Shown here: one piece after another, positions 12,261 to 26,202 of the stretch
Numbering within the stretch: the first letter of the stretch is position 1
How the letters are laid out: every line of letters begins with the position of its first letter
Origin: Zeugodacus cucurbitae
Lineage: Eukaryota > Arthropoda > Insecta > Diptera > Tephritidae
Reading direction: 5' to 3'
DNA: 64,000 bases
Assembly (NCBI RefSeq): GCF_028554725.1
Contig: NC_071671.1
Location: 63,909,001 to 63,973,000, forward strand
Made by a program: the position numbers and the translations under genes
The notes under the pieces: generated by a model
The model's input: only the letters and a program-made list of their open reading frames with translations
What the model was told of the DNA's origin: nothing
The model's database searches: none

Positions 12261-13910
12261 TTTAAGTAGGAAACTTAAACTACAAAAACAAAAATAATAA
12301 TAGAATTAATGACAATGACAAGATTGCGCTTCAACACACGTTCGACTTATACATATATACACTTATGCACATACATATATTCATATTATTATACCCGGCT
12401 CTATTTGCTTATCAGCGAATTTCATTTCATTTGTTTTAAGCTAGTTCTGTTTTTATTTACATATATTTAAATATACCGTTAGCTACATAAATACATACAA
12501 ATAAATGCAAATGATTAGCTATATATGTATATATGTCTATATGCCGGTGGCATCTCTGCGCCATGAGACCAAACTTATGTTGAACTTGACTCATTGAAAG
12601 CGCTGTCCAGACGGAAAGCCTTCGATTGCTCGAAAAAAAGTGAATGAGGTAATCATTGCTTGCATAAAAACATAACAGTAAACACGCATGTAAATTATGT
12701 GCGAGAAGAACATAAATATATATAAGAAGAAGCACATGAGTATATACATAGCATATAGAACAAGCCGTACTTTGAACAGTACAAAACATAGTTTGTGATT
12801 GTTTTGTTATTGTTGTGTTTTTTATTGTGTTTTTTAGAACTACTGCAGCTTATCAGCTTATCAACAACTGGTATTAGAACTAATAATTAAAATTAGTTTG
12901 TTTTTGTGGGTGCAGTTTTCACTATCAGCAATCGCTTTCTACAACAAATGCTTCAAAATATTAAAAAAAAATTTAAATAATTTTTTTTTTAATAAAATAC
13001 TTTTTTAGTCTATTTTAAATTCTATACTATTTTGTATTGTTAATTTCATTTTGTTCACGTGATAAATACTGACATATATATTATCATTCTATGTATGTGA
13101 TGGCAGGTTCACTGGTGTCATTGATAGAAAAGTTCAAAAACGTATTTGCGCTTCAAGCACAATATTGGCGCTTGAAATGTAAATATTGCGAATATTTTAA
13201 GGGATCGTAGGCGTTAAGTATACTTTGAATACACAGTTACACTGCCATAACAGCTGCGTACATATAAATAATGACAGCGGAATAGTTTTGTAAATATGTA
13301 CATATATTAAATCAAATCTACATTTCAAGGTAATGCTTTACAAAATTTATTTATAAAATATAAACGCTAATTAAATTTATTTTTAAACAATTACAGATGT
13401 AAGTATGCCTGTGAGTGAAATATGTAAATAAAATAGCTTAGCAAGCAAAAATTTATAATTTTTAATTTTATTTAAATGTATATAAATTATTATAAATTTA
13501 TATTTATTATATTTTATATTATTGTTTTATTTTAGGCCATTTGTATGCACAATGCAGCTAGTTTCCACTAGAGCGTGTGATTTATATTCCCATATGGCAT
13601 ATGGCTGGTGTAAAGTGAAGATAATATTTATATTATACAATATAAAATCTTTTATTTAATCAATAATGGCTCTATTATTGTTTTTCGACAAATTCGTATT
13701 TTTTAAATTTAAAATGCAGAAAAAATCATATCAGCATAATAAATAATAATGTTGATCAAATATGTCAATTGTTACAACACGTGGGTAAAAATGAAATTTT
13801 ATTCCATAGGAAACTGTATCGGTGAGGTCTTCGAATCCTATTAATAATAGGAGTAATAAAAATTTGAGACTCGTAATTTTAAATTTTTTTTTTATCACAG
13901 ATATGAAGGT
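12261..13910. other. 5' flank of the 604-aa protein gene and AT-rich spacer
   Basis: The part next to 12260 is the likely 5' untranslated region and promoter of the minus-strand gene. The rest is AT-rich with short TATATG-type runs (12340-12540) and poly-A/T tracts (12958-13020). I see no coding region and cannot place a transcription start. Confidence 0.4.
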
Positions 13911-14773
13911 TAGTTAAAAAAAAACTGAAGAGGGACGCGAGACGCATTTGCAGACAAAAAAGAAAGAGCCCGAAATGCGTGAGTATGAAGCTTGACAAGC
14001 TGGCCGACAGGGGTAATGGTCGAAAATTCTACGAAAGTATCCGGCGACTAACAGAAGGTTTCAAGACCGGAGCACACTCCTGTAAGACCCTCAGAGGTGA
14101 TTTAGTGGTTGTAGCGCTGAGTACACTGAGTTTGTGGAGGGAACACTTCTCCGAACTGCTGAATGGCTGTGAAAGTACAATACCAGGAGATGGCGAACCC
14201 GATTCCCCAATCGACGACGATGGAACAGATGTTCCATTACCCGATCATGAAGAAATTCGGCGGCCGCATTCGCGTCTTGGCTTCCACGTCACTGTTGACA
14301 ATCATAACTTTGAAGTAGTAGATAGTTTCTTGTACCTGGGAGCCAGCATCAACAACAGCCTAGAAATCACTCCTGCCTACAGATGCTACTTTGGACTGAG
14401 TAGGCAATTGAAAAGTAAAGTCCTCTCTCGACGAACCAAAATCAAACTCTACAAGTCGCTTATCATTCCCGTCCTGCTTTATGGTGCAGAAGCGTGGACG
14501 ATGTCAGCATCAGATGAGACGACACTAGGAGTTTTCGAGAGGAAAATTTTGCGCAAGATTTATGGTCCTCAGAACATTGGCAACGGCGAATAACGCAGAT
14601 ATGTAGTTCAGCGAATAAAAAGACAGCGGCTACGCTGGCTAGGTCATGTTGTCCGAATGGACGAACACTTACACATGAGATCTCCAACTGGCGCCGAACT
14701 GCGAGGGAATGAGAGGAGTGGCGCACTATCATCAATTCGTCTATAACCGGCTAAACGGTTTCCACGCCAATTA
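13911..14773 (+). mobile_element. LINE relic with internal deletion (RTE-like reverse transcriptase)
   Basis: This is a non-LTR retrotransposon fragment. The reading frame at 13979-14593 begins with the linker before the reverse transcriptase (FKTGAHSC, LWREHFSELLNG, PGDGEPDSP). It then jumps, at about 14262-14270 (AAATTCGGCGGCCGC), straight to the thumb region (RCYFGLSRQL, PVLLYGAEAWT, VFERKILRKIYGP). The palm domain with its YADD motif is therefore missing, and the copy is dead. It ends with GGTTTCCACGCCAA at about 14758-14771, followed by a TACATA microsatellite and no poly-A tail. The copy at 26203-27270 has the same 3' end and flanking TA-rich repeat. RTE-like assignment is by the style of the C-terminal motifs. 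Confidence 0.85.
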
Positions 14774-17700
14774 CATACATACATAGAGTAAATTAATATT
14801 CAGCCGCTTCCATTTTTAAATAAAATATACAAACATACATTCAAACAAATAATTGAATAAATATAAATAATTAATACAATACAAATAATTTTTATATACA
14901 AATAATATATTTTAATAATACAAATCATTTTAATCAAATGTCGCGAATGTTTGCCAAAAGCAATAATTCAAAATATTTTATATTTAGCGGTTATTTCATC
15001 GCTTGAATAACATTATAACATCAAGAGATAGACTCGCAAAATTGCGATGTTTTGATGAAAAAACTGCAAAGGAAGTACGGCTGCAGAGCACACAAGCATT
15101 GCAGCCATGAAGAAAAAAAGAAAAAATAAAATAAACTAAAACAAAAATGAAACTGAAAATTATCAACCAGCAAAGAGATCAAAGTGTATCGAAGCAGTGT
15201 GAAAAAAATTTCATTCAATACGATTTCAGAAAAAAAATCTAAAATAATACAAAAAGGTGCTCTGCAGTCACAACTGTACATACAAACATAAAGAGACTCA
15301 TTTATATGCATGTGCTCGGTATACATGGCGTTTGCAGAAAACAAAAATACGCACTCGAACGTCAATAGACCATGGCATGGCCCCCTTTCTACGTCCCTCA
15401 GGAGACAACACCGGCTTCGAGTGCTGGAACCCAGCAGCTGCTACAGTCGCCAATGCACGCTGTCGGCTTTTGTGTCCGTCCGTCGTCGACATTATTTAGC
15501 AAATATTGTAATAAAATCGCCATCAGAAGCGGACAGATAGAGAAGAAGACGAGGCAGGCGAGCGAGCGAGCGCGAAACGAAGCGGTGATATTAAAATATG
15601 AAGAAGAAGCAATAAAATTAAACAAATGAAATGCAAGTGATAAAAATAGATGTGAAAAGTAGGAAAGCAGAAGTTGTGTACGAAGTAAAGTCAGTCTAGA
15701 GAACGGACATCGTGACCGCGTGCAGGCGCAGAGCAATTACACAAAAATTGACCGCGAAAATAATTTCAAGCAGCTTGACCACACCGGTAAGGCGGTGTAA
15801 ATGTAAGTAAATACATAAGGCATTATATAACACTGATAACTGTAGTATTTATAACTTCGAAAATTCGAACACAAGAGACAGAGGTATATAAGCCGGGTTT
15901 TGCAAGCTTCGTTGTTGGAATTATATAAATTATTCAAATAATTATATATAAAATTGAAGAAACTTACCAATTATAAACGTAGAATTCAAACAAAACGAAT
16001 TTAATTTCTTAAATTCCGTTCTTCACAAATACACACACAAAATATATATTTCGGCACGCCAGTTGCACCTGCACTTTTTTTACTTTTTAAAAAGTTTTTA
16101 ATTTTTTAATTTGTATTTTAATGTTTTTATTTCTATTATCGCCGTTGTATTTGCTTATCACTTGCGTTTATTACTTGATTGTGCTTAAATTAACAATTAA
16201 GTCCTCCTACTTTAGCACATTTCTTTCACCACCTGAACGGTAACGCGTTTCAGCAACTTGTGCATCCGTACAATTTCCGACTGATTGCTGATGGACAACG
16301 AAAGCCATTCGTTGGTCTGTTGTGGGCAGCTTGAAAGTAGATTTCGATCCGTCTTTTGTGCGCATTCGGCATTCACTTTCGGCAACGGCAACGCAATCGA
16401 TCAGCATCGGCTCTGTTGCCATCGACTCGCCGAGTCTCTCTTTCAATGCATTATCAGCTATCAGCTGCTGTATTATCTGTCATTGTGACAAACTGCGCTG
16501 AGAGCTTCATTTGGTGTTATTAAAATCACGACTTTAGTCAGTGCTTGTGTTTGTGTGTTAAAGTGTAGTGTATTTTGTATTATTTAACATAATTTAAAGT
16601 TGAGTAAAGATTATTTATGCCATCACCGGAATTTTATATGCTCTTTATCATGGTATATGGATTGGTTTTGGAGATTATAGAGGAGATTGGAGAAGGAATA
16701 TATTGATATTTTTCTTTAAATAATATTTTATTATTTCACTAAAAGTTATTAAGACTATGATAAGTCGGTTGAGAGAATAGAATGACTGTTACAAGCAATA
16801 AGTATCGTTAACAGTCACTTTTAAACCAACCAACCAACTAAAATTGTGTAGCTTATTTTACTAGCAATTGTAAGTTGGTCGAATTCTCAGGTACCCATCA
16901 GTTTGAAAACATGTATGTCTATCGTGTCGGAAAGCCTTACTCCGGTTATGTTTTTTTTTTTTTCTTTTTCTGTAGAATATTTCGATAATTGTTGGCCTTT
17001 TAAATGTCTGTAATATTGAGCTTATTGATTATGGAAGGATAGCCTTTTCGATTCGTTAAATATTTTCCCGATATATTTGAAGTCTTGTAAACAAAAAAAC
17101 AACATAGTAAAGACTATGATGACGTGTTCGATTCCTCATTTGAAATCAATGACATATATTAATAATTTAGACGACCGAGTGCTCACAACTCATACCATAG
17201 TAGGAGTATTATCATACAAGAATGATAAAGACAAGCTTTCAGTAGACCCCAGCTTCATAGTAAATGTAAGCAAAGTCACCTGCTTGCGTTTATGATGTCG
17301 TGAACTATAAAATTTTATTTTAAACTCACTCCAAATTTATAACTATTGCTATTATGCAATTAGAATTCATTAAAATGGATATGGTCTCTGAAGAAATAAT
17401 GTCCAACGAACAAAATTCTGATGTCTGGAATCGGCTGTTGGGTTTATTGAAGAGCGTGATTATCACACAAAAGGTTAGTAAACGAAATTGGTTTTGAAAT
17501 ACAATAATACACAAATTTCACAATAAAGCTCAAAAGCTCCCTGGACAGCTTAAAGATACATTACCGTTATTTAAAGCAGTCAAAATTAAAAAAAAAATAT
17601 TATTTTCCGCCACTAAAGCATATTTAAACCTTTTCGAATTTGCTTTCTAAAATAATTGCTTTTAAAAGTGCTTTTTGAAATAAAATTTTTAATTTCTATT

Positions 17701-20700
17701 GTACTATTTAATAAATATACACACCGCTTAGAGGGTTAATGAGCATATATTCAATTATTCGTCTGCTTATTTTTCTATAAATATGCTGTGAAAGTAAAAG
17801 TTGTTGTTTTTATATGTAAATAATTGTTTACATTATCAAGTCAAGCGCTCTAAACGATTTATGCTCAGAAAAACGCGTGCAAACACATACATCTTCATAT
17901 ACATACATATATTTATGTACACTAATTTATTATTGCGCGAATTTATTCGAAAACACCGCAATATGGCTTTTACCGGCAAAAAGTTAAATGAGCACACAAA
18001 TCGAGTGTTTATATATTTACGTACATATGTATGTATTTGAAGAGCAACTTTTATTTTTGCCGAGCACTCAGCCATTATTGTGCGTTGAAATTAATTTCGT
18101 TCAAAGCAATAACTGTCAATACTTTTCATTGGATTTATTTGCAAAATCACATGTTTTTCTTTTGTTGCCGCTCGGGAGAGCAAGTAAACAGCATCGAGAG
18201 AGAGAGTGTAGGCAATTATGTGGGCACGTGCAAGTGAGCGAGCGCATGTCCTCAAGCCTGAATGTTTGAGCGGAAAGCTCCGTCAATCAGCTGTTTTTAC
18301 CGCATGCATGTAATTATATGTGCAGGTGTGTGTGCTTTCTCAGAAGTAGAAAGCTTTTAAAGGATATTTTTATTATGGTAGTACATGTAATTATGTCAGA
18401 GAAGTTGCCAGACTGAGATTTCTTTTAATTTTTTAAACTCTGATTAGCATTAAGTTCGGTTTTTACTATTAAAAAAGAAGAGTTTCCATTCGAAATTGGT
18501 GATTTTAAAACTCATGTGTATTACATTCAAGTTTAAATTTGTTTCGGAACAATTTTCAAGGTTCTGCGTAGATACTAATTGTACCAAAGAAAGTAGAGTA
18601 AATCGCATCAAAAAAGAAGAACATTTTTTTGTTCGATACGGTGGCCTAAAAACAAATAAAATATATTGAAATCGGGACAATCCATTAGAAACAGTTGTGA
18701 GAAAAAATCTGAAAGCAGCTGAAGTGTAATTGAAACCATCTTTTTAGATCAAATATATGCTTGGGAGAGCTTCAAAATCTTGATATAGTCTATATCAGCA
18801 TTCACCGATCGTTTTATTTTCCCAGAAGCATTAAGCAGGGTGCATAATTTCATCAAAAGCGGAAATTTTGGGGGTACTTTTTTCTAGTTTAATGTATAAT
18901 TTTCGATTCTCTAGACTACTATGTACATTTAAAATAGACTCCAATAAATGCTAAAACAATTATAGCCAACTTTATATGACTTAGAAATCAGTTTAAGTAT
19001 TGAATAAATAATTAATGAATCAAAATCACACATTTTCAACATAAGCACTTTTCCATATAAACAACCACATATCCACTACGTGTGAACTCTTCTCAATTCT
19101 TCTCACCGAAGTGTACCCACTGGCAATGGTTGTCATTCATAAAAGTGTCCTTTCCCCAACAACACAAGCGAGCAAGTATGCCTCCAGCGATACACACCAA
19201 CACAGCTGACAACTGAAGTATACAAATAGAAATAGGTTCAATTGAGTAGAAATTCCGAGTGGAGCGCAAAGCAGTGCAGTGAGTTGTTGTATTTACGCTA
19301 TCTAAGGGGAGCGTTGCGAACTAAGTTGAAAGCTTTGACCGCGTGCATATTGTTGCCACCAAATCTGGCGAGCCAGCCAAGTAGCGGAGCGAGCTGTCAG
19401 TTGCGTAGGAACACTCCAATTCGATGGACGCGATGCGTGCGACGCGCAAATAAAGAACACAGGACGCAGAGTGTGGTGTTACACAGCAGTGAGAAAAATG
19501 AAAATGTTGTAAGAAAAAGAATATGAATAAATAAATTTAAATAAATTAAAGTGTTGTGCAAATGAGTTGAGGATAATCTGTGAATTAAAAATATGTTGAA
19601 ATAATAGTGATAATATTAAAAAAAATATTCAAGTAAAGGAGAGTGTTTGGCATTTAGTAAGAAAAGGCTCACATGAAAATTGTTGTAAAAGTGTAAAAAA
19701 AAGTTTGCTTCTCGGTCCAATTACCTCATTGCCGGGATTACGTGCGCGAGTGGGGTATAAAAGTGCACATACAATAACACCAACAAACACACACGCCAAT
19801 AATCAAAGGAGGTGAGAAGTGCGAATATGAATGCGAGGCTTTAATGTTTAGTTTCTGTATATATGTATATAAACATAAATATATTTTACTGCTGCTGAGC
19901 GTATGGCAATCAAGTAATAAAGTGTGGCATAAAGCGTTCACAATATTTGGGTTTGCAAAATCGACGTAAGTAAACAGCAGCGCCAACAACAACAACAATA
20001 GCAACAAAAGAGTAAAATAAAATCAGTGTCAAGCAGCACGAGCCTAAAAGGCAATAAAAATAGCAGCTTGGAAGGGGGGCGCAATGGCGCCAGTATACAC
20101 ACAACAACAAACATGCGTGTAAGTTCCAGCGTTTAAATTTATGTATGTGTTTATTGTTGTTTGCTTGAATGGAATAGAAAATAGAACTAGAAAATAGAAT
20201 GTGTGTGTATGTATGTATGTTTCGGTTTAACAAGTAAGCGGTTTTATTTTTTTTTTTTCAGTATAAAAGCCACAAAATCCCCATTCTATAAATCTCTCAC
20301 ATACTCAGCTCAGCTTTTTAGCTTTTTTTTGCTGTCTTTTGTATGTCAACAACAACAACTCGGGATAGCCGCTAAATATATTGAAGTGAAGTGGAAATAA
20401 AAATCTGCGCTAAAATTGGATGCGAAAATCGAATTTATGCTCAAGTCATGGTTTTGTTGTTGTTGCTGCGTTTTCTGCTGGCTTTTCAATGCTCAGCTGA
20501 TTTTGGCCCATAATGGAAATTACAAGTGTGCGCTTCCTTAGTCGTGGTTATAAGGGATTTGTTTAGTGAGTTTGAATACGAAAATGATTTCTAAAAGAAA
20601 ATTTTAATTTCATTTTTACAGCTTTCACGTAAATGTACCGCCGTCTAATCCTTTTACTTATTTTCTTTATATAGAAGTAGTAGTAGGAAGTTAAGGTCCT

Positions 20701-22138
20701 TATCATTAGATCAGAAAGAAATATGCAGAAATCAGCTTTGGAATTCATGACCTTCACCAGAAAAGGATGAACTACTCTTCACAGCCACATGCAACCGACA
20801 TTATCCCAATTCTCATAGAATATACAGTTTTATCAATAATCGTCTGATTAGCTGTCCAAAAATCGATTGATTAGGCGGTACATGGCCTCTGGCCCACGGA
20901 CTCTCATATTATTGTAATTCGACCAGATAACATAACCGACCATCGTGCTAGCTCAGCATACTACCATGAGCATGAGGGAGGTTGGGCAACGAAAGATACC
21001 AAACCGGTTGATAAATACTCAATTATCGATCTTGAGCTGTTCTTGATAATATTAGTAGTATTCGGACACTTTTTAGAGTGGCAAATTGAACAAACAACTG
21101 GTATAAATGTAATTGTTTGCATAACCAGGAGATGCAAGAAGATAGTTGGTGAAGATTAACTTGTTTAACATTTGTCCCCAAAGAACGGTAGAAATACTAC
21201 GATTACTATGCTACCCAAGGGCTAGAGATAGAAATATTCTCCGAGGAAAGACAGTAGGCAAGGATTATTAAAAATTTTAAATAACAAATTTTATGTGACG
21301 TCCCACTCAGAGTTAGTCACACATGGGAGTACAGGGACTTAAATTATTTTAACGGATTATATACATATAATTTTGGGAAATTTAATATTGTGTCTTGTAT
21401 GTACATATATAACAAAAATGTAGGCACATGAAGCACGTACAAATGTCTACACATCCACACAATTCAATGTCAATTCCTGTTGATGTTCAGGATATTTCCG
21501 TTTCACGACATCGAGCTTTAATTTTTTGCGGTAGGCACATGCCCATAAATACTGTACTCCCTCCAACGAAGTTATGAGCGGTGCGGGGAAAAGCACCAGC
21601 AGCTTGTTGATTTAGCGGCGGATTTTGCTTGTCATGTACAAGGTATGTGTTTCAGATATACAGGGTGGGCCATCTTCTTTGTCTGAAAGTAAACAGGGAA
21701 TAATTAACCGATTCAGTTGGATAAAAATATTTTGAAATCTTCATATTACCATAATTCTAGACGTGAAACGCTTTGCGTCCAAAGCGACAAAAGAGGTTGC
21801 TTTATATTGAAAATAGTCATTCAGTTGAGTTAGTTGGACATTCGAAATCTATGAAAAGCCATGGTGTGAGCAACAAGATATTGCTTAGGGACTCATTTGC
21901 GAAGCCATCGTTTGTCACACATTTAGAATCTAATTATACCTTTGATGAACATCAATTTTGATGACATTTGACTCTCTAAAGCTAATCAAAAATGCTTTTT
22001 CCCGTTCTTAACGATTAATTGTTGCAAAAAGATCTCAGGATTTAACTCTCCCTCATTTATTATGGAATGTTTGTTGATTAACGTGTTCAATCCTTCAAGT
22101 CGAATCAAGTTCAAGCATTCAAGTCGAAATCATATACA
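14774..22138. other. Long non-coding region with possible non-coding first exons
   Basis: I find no convincing protein gene. Parts of it resemble fly 5' untranslated exons, being rich in CAACAACA, GAG and GCGAGCGA and ending at good donors: CCG|GTAAGG at 15787, CGAC|GTAAGT at 19966 and GCGT|GTAAGT at 20119. The last donor is followed by a strong pyrimidine tract and CAG near 20261. A segment at about 16200-16480 is less AT-rich and could be a promoter. Which gene these would serve is unknown; Mctp, downstream on the same strand, is the nearest candidate. Confidence 0.3.
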
Positions 22139-22751
22139 TATCGCTCATTTACTTGAATATTGTCATAACTCAAAAAACACGATTTTTGAGTTGAGTATGC
22201 AGAAATATGCACAATTTCATCGTCCATATTGTATAAAAATTTCATTCCGATGCGTAGGAAAATAAACCGAATTAGTTTTTAACCACAATAACGACACTTC
22301 TCAGTTGTGCCAGAATTTTTTTACGAAATAACGACATATTTTGTGTTCCAACACATATTGGGAAAAGGTGAATTTGATTCACTTCTCAGAAAGAACGACA
22401 CATGTTGTATTACAACGATATTGGTGACAAATTAATTAAATTTTTCATATTGCTTTTTTCAGCAAAAACGACGCATTTGACTTATGACGGCGAAATTGAT
22501 TTATATTTTTCACAAATAACGACATAATTCAAAGTGGGTCACATTTATGCCCAAGAAAAAGCATTAATACACTCTATTTGATCCATTTATGCTCAACATT
22601 GTATTTAATATATTACAAGCCACTAGATTTGTCAATAAACTGATGGCTTTTTTTTTATATTTGCTAAATAGGAGACAATTTAAAACTTTAAATTGCTCTC
22701 CTGAAAATCGACTCTTTTGAGTTGTGACACTATTCAAGCAAATGAGCGATA
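22139..22751. mobile_element. Small DNA transposon with long terminal inverted repeats
   Basis: The left arm starts TATCGCTCATTTACTTG at 22139. The right arm, read on the other strand from 22751, starts TATCGCTCATTTGCTTG. Over the first 37 positions 34 match. Inside, the motif AACGAC recurs at about 22289, 22330, 22394, 22467 and 22518. There is no transposase. Target duplication is unclear because both flanks are ATAT-rich. A class cannot be named from the ends alone. Confidence 0.7.
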
Positions 22752-25700
22752 TATCATATGATATGAGCGAAAAAGTAATGAAAAACGCTTCCAGTGTACT
22801 GTAACCAATAAAAAGAACAACTTAATTGATGAATATAAGATCAAAAAATTGTAATAAGTTCCAAATTAAATACAATTAGCTCAGATACCAAAAAAGGGTT
22901 ATTTTGTTTTTTTAATCCAAAATTATTCAATATTTACATACCTACTCATTAGTCATCGCACCCTGTAACTGTGTAAATACAATACTAATAATAAATATTG
23001 ACGCCTGTCGAGCAGTCGCGTATATGACATCTGTTCTCAGCGCATAAATAAATGAAATTTATTGGTTTTCAAAGCCGTTCTAATTCGAGAGCGCGTTTTT
23101 TGATTTGTCATGGCTGGCTTTTCCGCTTCATGCATATACATTTTAAAATAACTTAAAATAGTCACAGCAATTAAATTTATTTAATTCGATAGTGTATATT
23201 ATTTGCAATTTATTCACATTTTAATTGTATCCAGTGCATTGACCCTTTGGCAGCATTAAAATCCATGCGTACGTGGGTTTGCAAAGCCAATATGTGTGGC
23301 GCCTGCAAATCCTCTCGTGGGTGTTTATTTAATAATCATATCCAGTCATTCATGTTGCATTTCATTTACCCATTACGAACATGTTGGCTCAAAGTCAATT
23401 GCATGAGCGCGAATGGCATGTTAGTTGATAGAATGCGGTTAGTCATGTGCACCATGTGGGCATGGCAAATATTATTCTAACAGCGTGTATACATATACTA
23501 TATGAATATATTTATGTAAGAAGACATGCAAAGTAACGAAATTGTGCATGACTTCTGGCAATTACAAGCCTCAGTCAAGTTGTGTCTCAATTTAACACAA
23601 TGCATGTGGGGCACATGGCACATATGGTACATAGCAGGCATGGCATAGAACAAATGCATAGTCATGTAGACTTGTGTACTTTTGGCTAGATTGACATTAT
23701 GTACATTGACTTTTGAAGTGACCGCATGTTGTAAACTCATGTTTTTTATTTAATGAGAAATATTTGTACACATGAAAATTAGTTTAATGTGGTTTTAGTT
23801 TGGCATGTAGCTATGTTCATGGGGAGATAAATATTATATAATATTCTCCTTCATTGCAGGGTCTACTTATCTATATGCATGTGTAATCACGTGGTCCTAT
23901 TTTTGTTTTGGGGTTCTTAGTTTTGTTTCCTCAGATGCATGATCAAAGGTTGATAAAAAAAATTTTGAAAATATTGAATATTGAAGATATAATATGTTGA
24001 TGATTGTCGAATTACCATTAGAAATGTTGTTAGGGAAGTACAGCCCACATGGACCATGAATATTTCGGATATGTTCAAATTTCTTCTCGAAGTTTGAGCT
24101 GATCTGCCTTTCTCTTAAACTGCTTTGTGGTTTCCAGTCGATAGCGTTCCGGGTGATTGTATTAGCCCCATTTTCTTTAGAGAATTTCGGCCTACAACGG
24201 AGATGTGACGTGTCGGAAGATGAGGCAAATGTTGCGCAGGCATCGGTTTATGATATTTATATATTTATTAAGCTGATAACTATAATTGAGTCAATTATAT
24301 GATACTTTTCTGTTTAGAAAAAGATCTACAAAATACTTTGGGCTAGAACAAAACGGAATTTAAGAGGTTAAGGTATCGCGTAAATTCTACAACCTTTCTG
24401 ATTATTGTCGTAAAATTTTAAATTGATCCGAGTAAGAGTTTTGCGTGAGGTTGCGTGCTCTAGTGTAGCTTTATTGTCATTGAAAACTTTAAATGCTTTC
24501 TCTCAAACCTATGTTTTCAAAGTCGGTTGTCAATGATATCTCGAGAACTACTCAATCCATCTTGATGGTATTGGAGACAGGTCTTCGAGATACAATTTAC
24601 AAGGAGCTTTATGAAGGGGAAGGTTAATAAACGCCACGATTTTAGTCAATTTAGTTTAAAGTCTTAACTAACATATTTTTCACCTCAGATGATCCCACTA
24701 CGAGTTAAGCTGTCAATACCAATGTACCTTTTTCTCCAAGGTCTCTCCCGTAATGATTTAGTTATTCTTCATTAAATGTGTATCTTTTAGAAACTCTTAA
24801 ACAAAATATTTACATTTTTTATTTAAAAATATAATTTTAAGTAGGCCGTTTTTTCGCGAACGAAACTCATGTAGCCCCTTGATTTGATGTTATGGAAGAG
24901 CAAAATTTAAATATAAATTTTATTCTGAACTTTTTCTAATACTTCTTCATTATTCACAAAACAAATATGTGCATCCTACTTTGGATATTCGTATGCACGT
25001 CCAATAGTTTACAAAAGAAATAGAATTGCTTGCACGTTTTCTTCCACATAAATGCCATACATATACATATATATGCTCATATACATATGACAGTTATTTC
25101 ATTTATAAGTCATAACGTGAGTGAAACTATCGATGAGCATGAGCACTACCAAAGCAAACACACGCAGATTTCTGTACAAATATATTATTTTAGTCGTGTT
25201 TACAACAAAATGTGACTCTGTTCTCTCACAAAATACAAAATACAGTATATAAACACTAAGCCTCGTTGGCTGCACATCGACGCAAGAGGCAAGTGAGCGA
25301 AAAATCAGTTAAACACTCATCCGGCTCGCCATCAAAGCCAATAACCTTGTTGTCGCCGCCTCTCCTGTCGCCTGTCGTCTGTCGCCTTTAACCAGCTCAA
25401 GCATTTTCGTTGCGCATAAATAAATATTCCGTTTCTCATTGAAGCACTTTATGGATTCGTAGGCATGTCGTCTACCATATACTTGGCATTCGTAGTATCC
25501 TTGGCCATCACACAACGAGCGCTCTGTTGTTTGCATTTAAATTTTGGCTTTGTGTGAGTGCCCAGTTGTTTTTGTTTTCACTGTTGTCATTTAGTTGATT
25601 TCTTCTTCTTTTCTGGGTCATTATGAGCGTTGGCTTCGCCTTCAGTGCGGTTATAATATATATATCCATTGTATACATATTCTCTTCGCTTTAATTTTGC

Positions 25701-26202
25701 GCAATTTTCTGGCTGCTTGAAGTCACAACAACAACAACAGCAATAGCAGCATCTTGTCGCCTTTCACAAAAGGATGTTGTGCCCTATTAATTTCATTAAA
25801 TTCACCATTAATTTTGTTTATGTTGAGTATTTTACGGCAGCACATCAAAGTTTTACTCATGCGAACATTTTATAAATATAAATATGTGCTTACATGTTGT
25901 TTACATATTTATTTTCGCATAAATGTGCTTTATACATAAACATGATGCTCATCGCTTGTGACTTTCTTGCTGAATTTTGTCTCATAAAATATTTAATATC
26001 TGCTGATTTTCTGAACTTTCTTTGTTAATAGAAATAAAGTAATTAAGACACAAAAAGATCCATGAAAGTAATAGCAAAGTTTAAAATGCAAAATTAGCGT
26101 CGTTAGTGTAAATATTTGAATATTTGGTGAGGATGACAGAAGTACATAGAAAAAATATATATATGATATATGTATAATATATATATATACATATATATAT
26201 TT
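22752..26202. other. Non-coding AT-rich region
   Basis: I see no coding gene. The stretch at about 23380-23660 is unusually rich in CATG and ATGT words (for example GCATGTGGGGCACATGG), but it has no defined unit. A TATA-rich run at 26155-26200 belongs to the tail of the adjoining LINE copy. Confidence 0.4.

Noticed and set aside
16207..16488. Open frames on both strands near 16.2-16.5 kb
   Set aside because: No recognisable protein, no splice partners and no coding pattern beyond slightly higher GC.
21660..21961. ACAGGGTGGGCCATC followed by a 62-codon frame, possible transposon
   Set aside because: No inverted partner end and no transposase motif.
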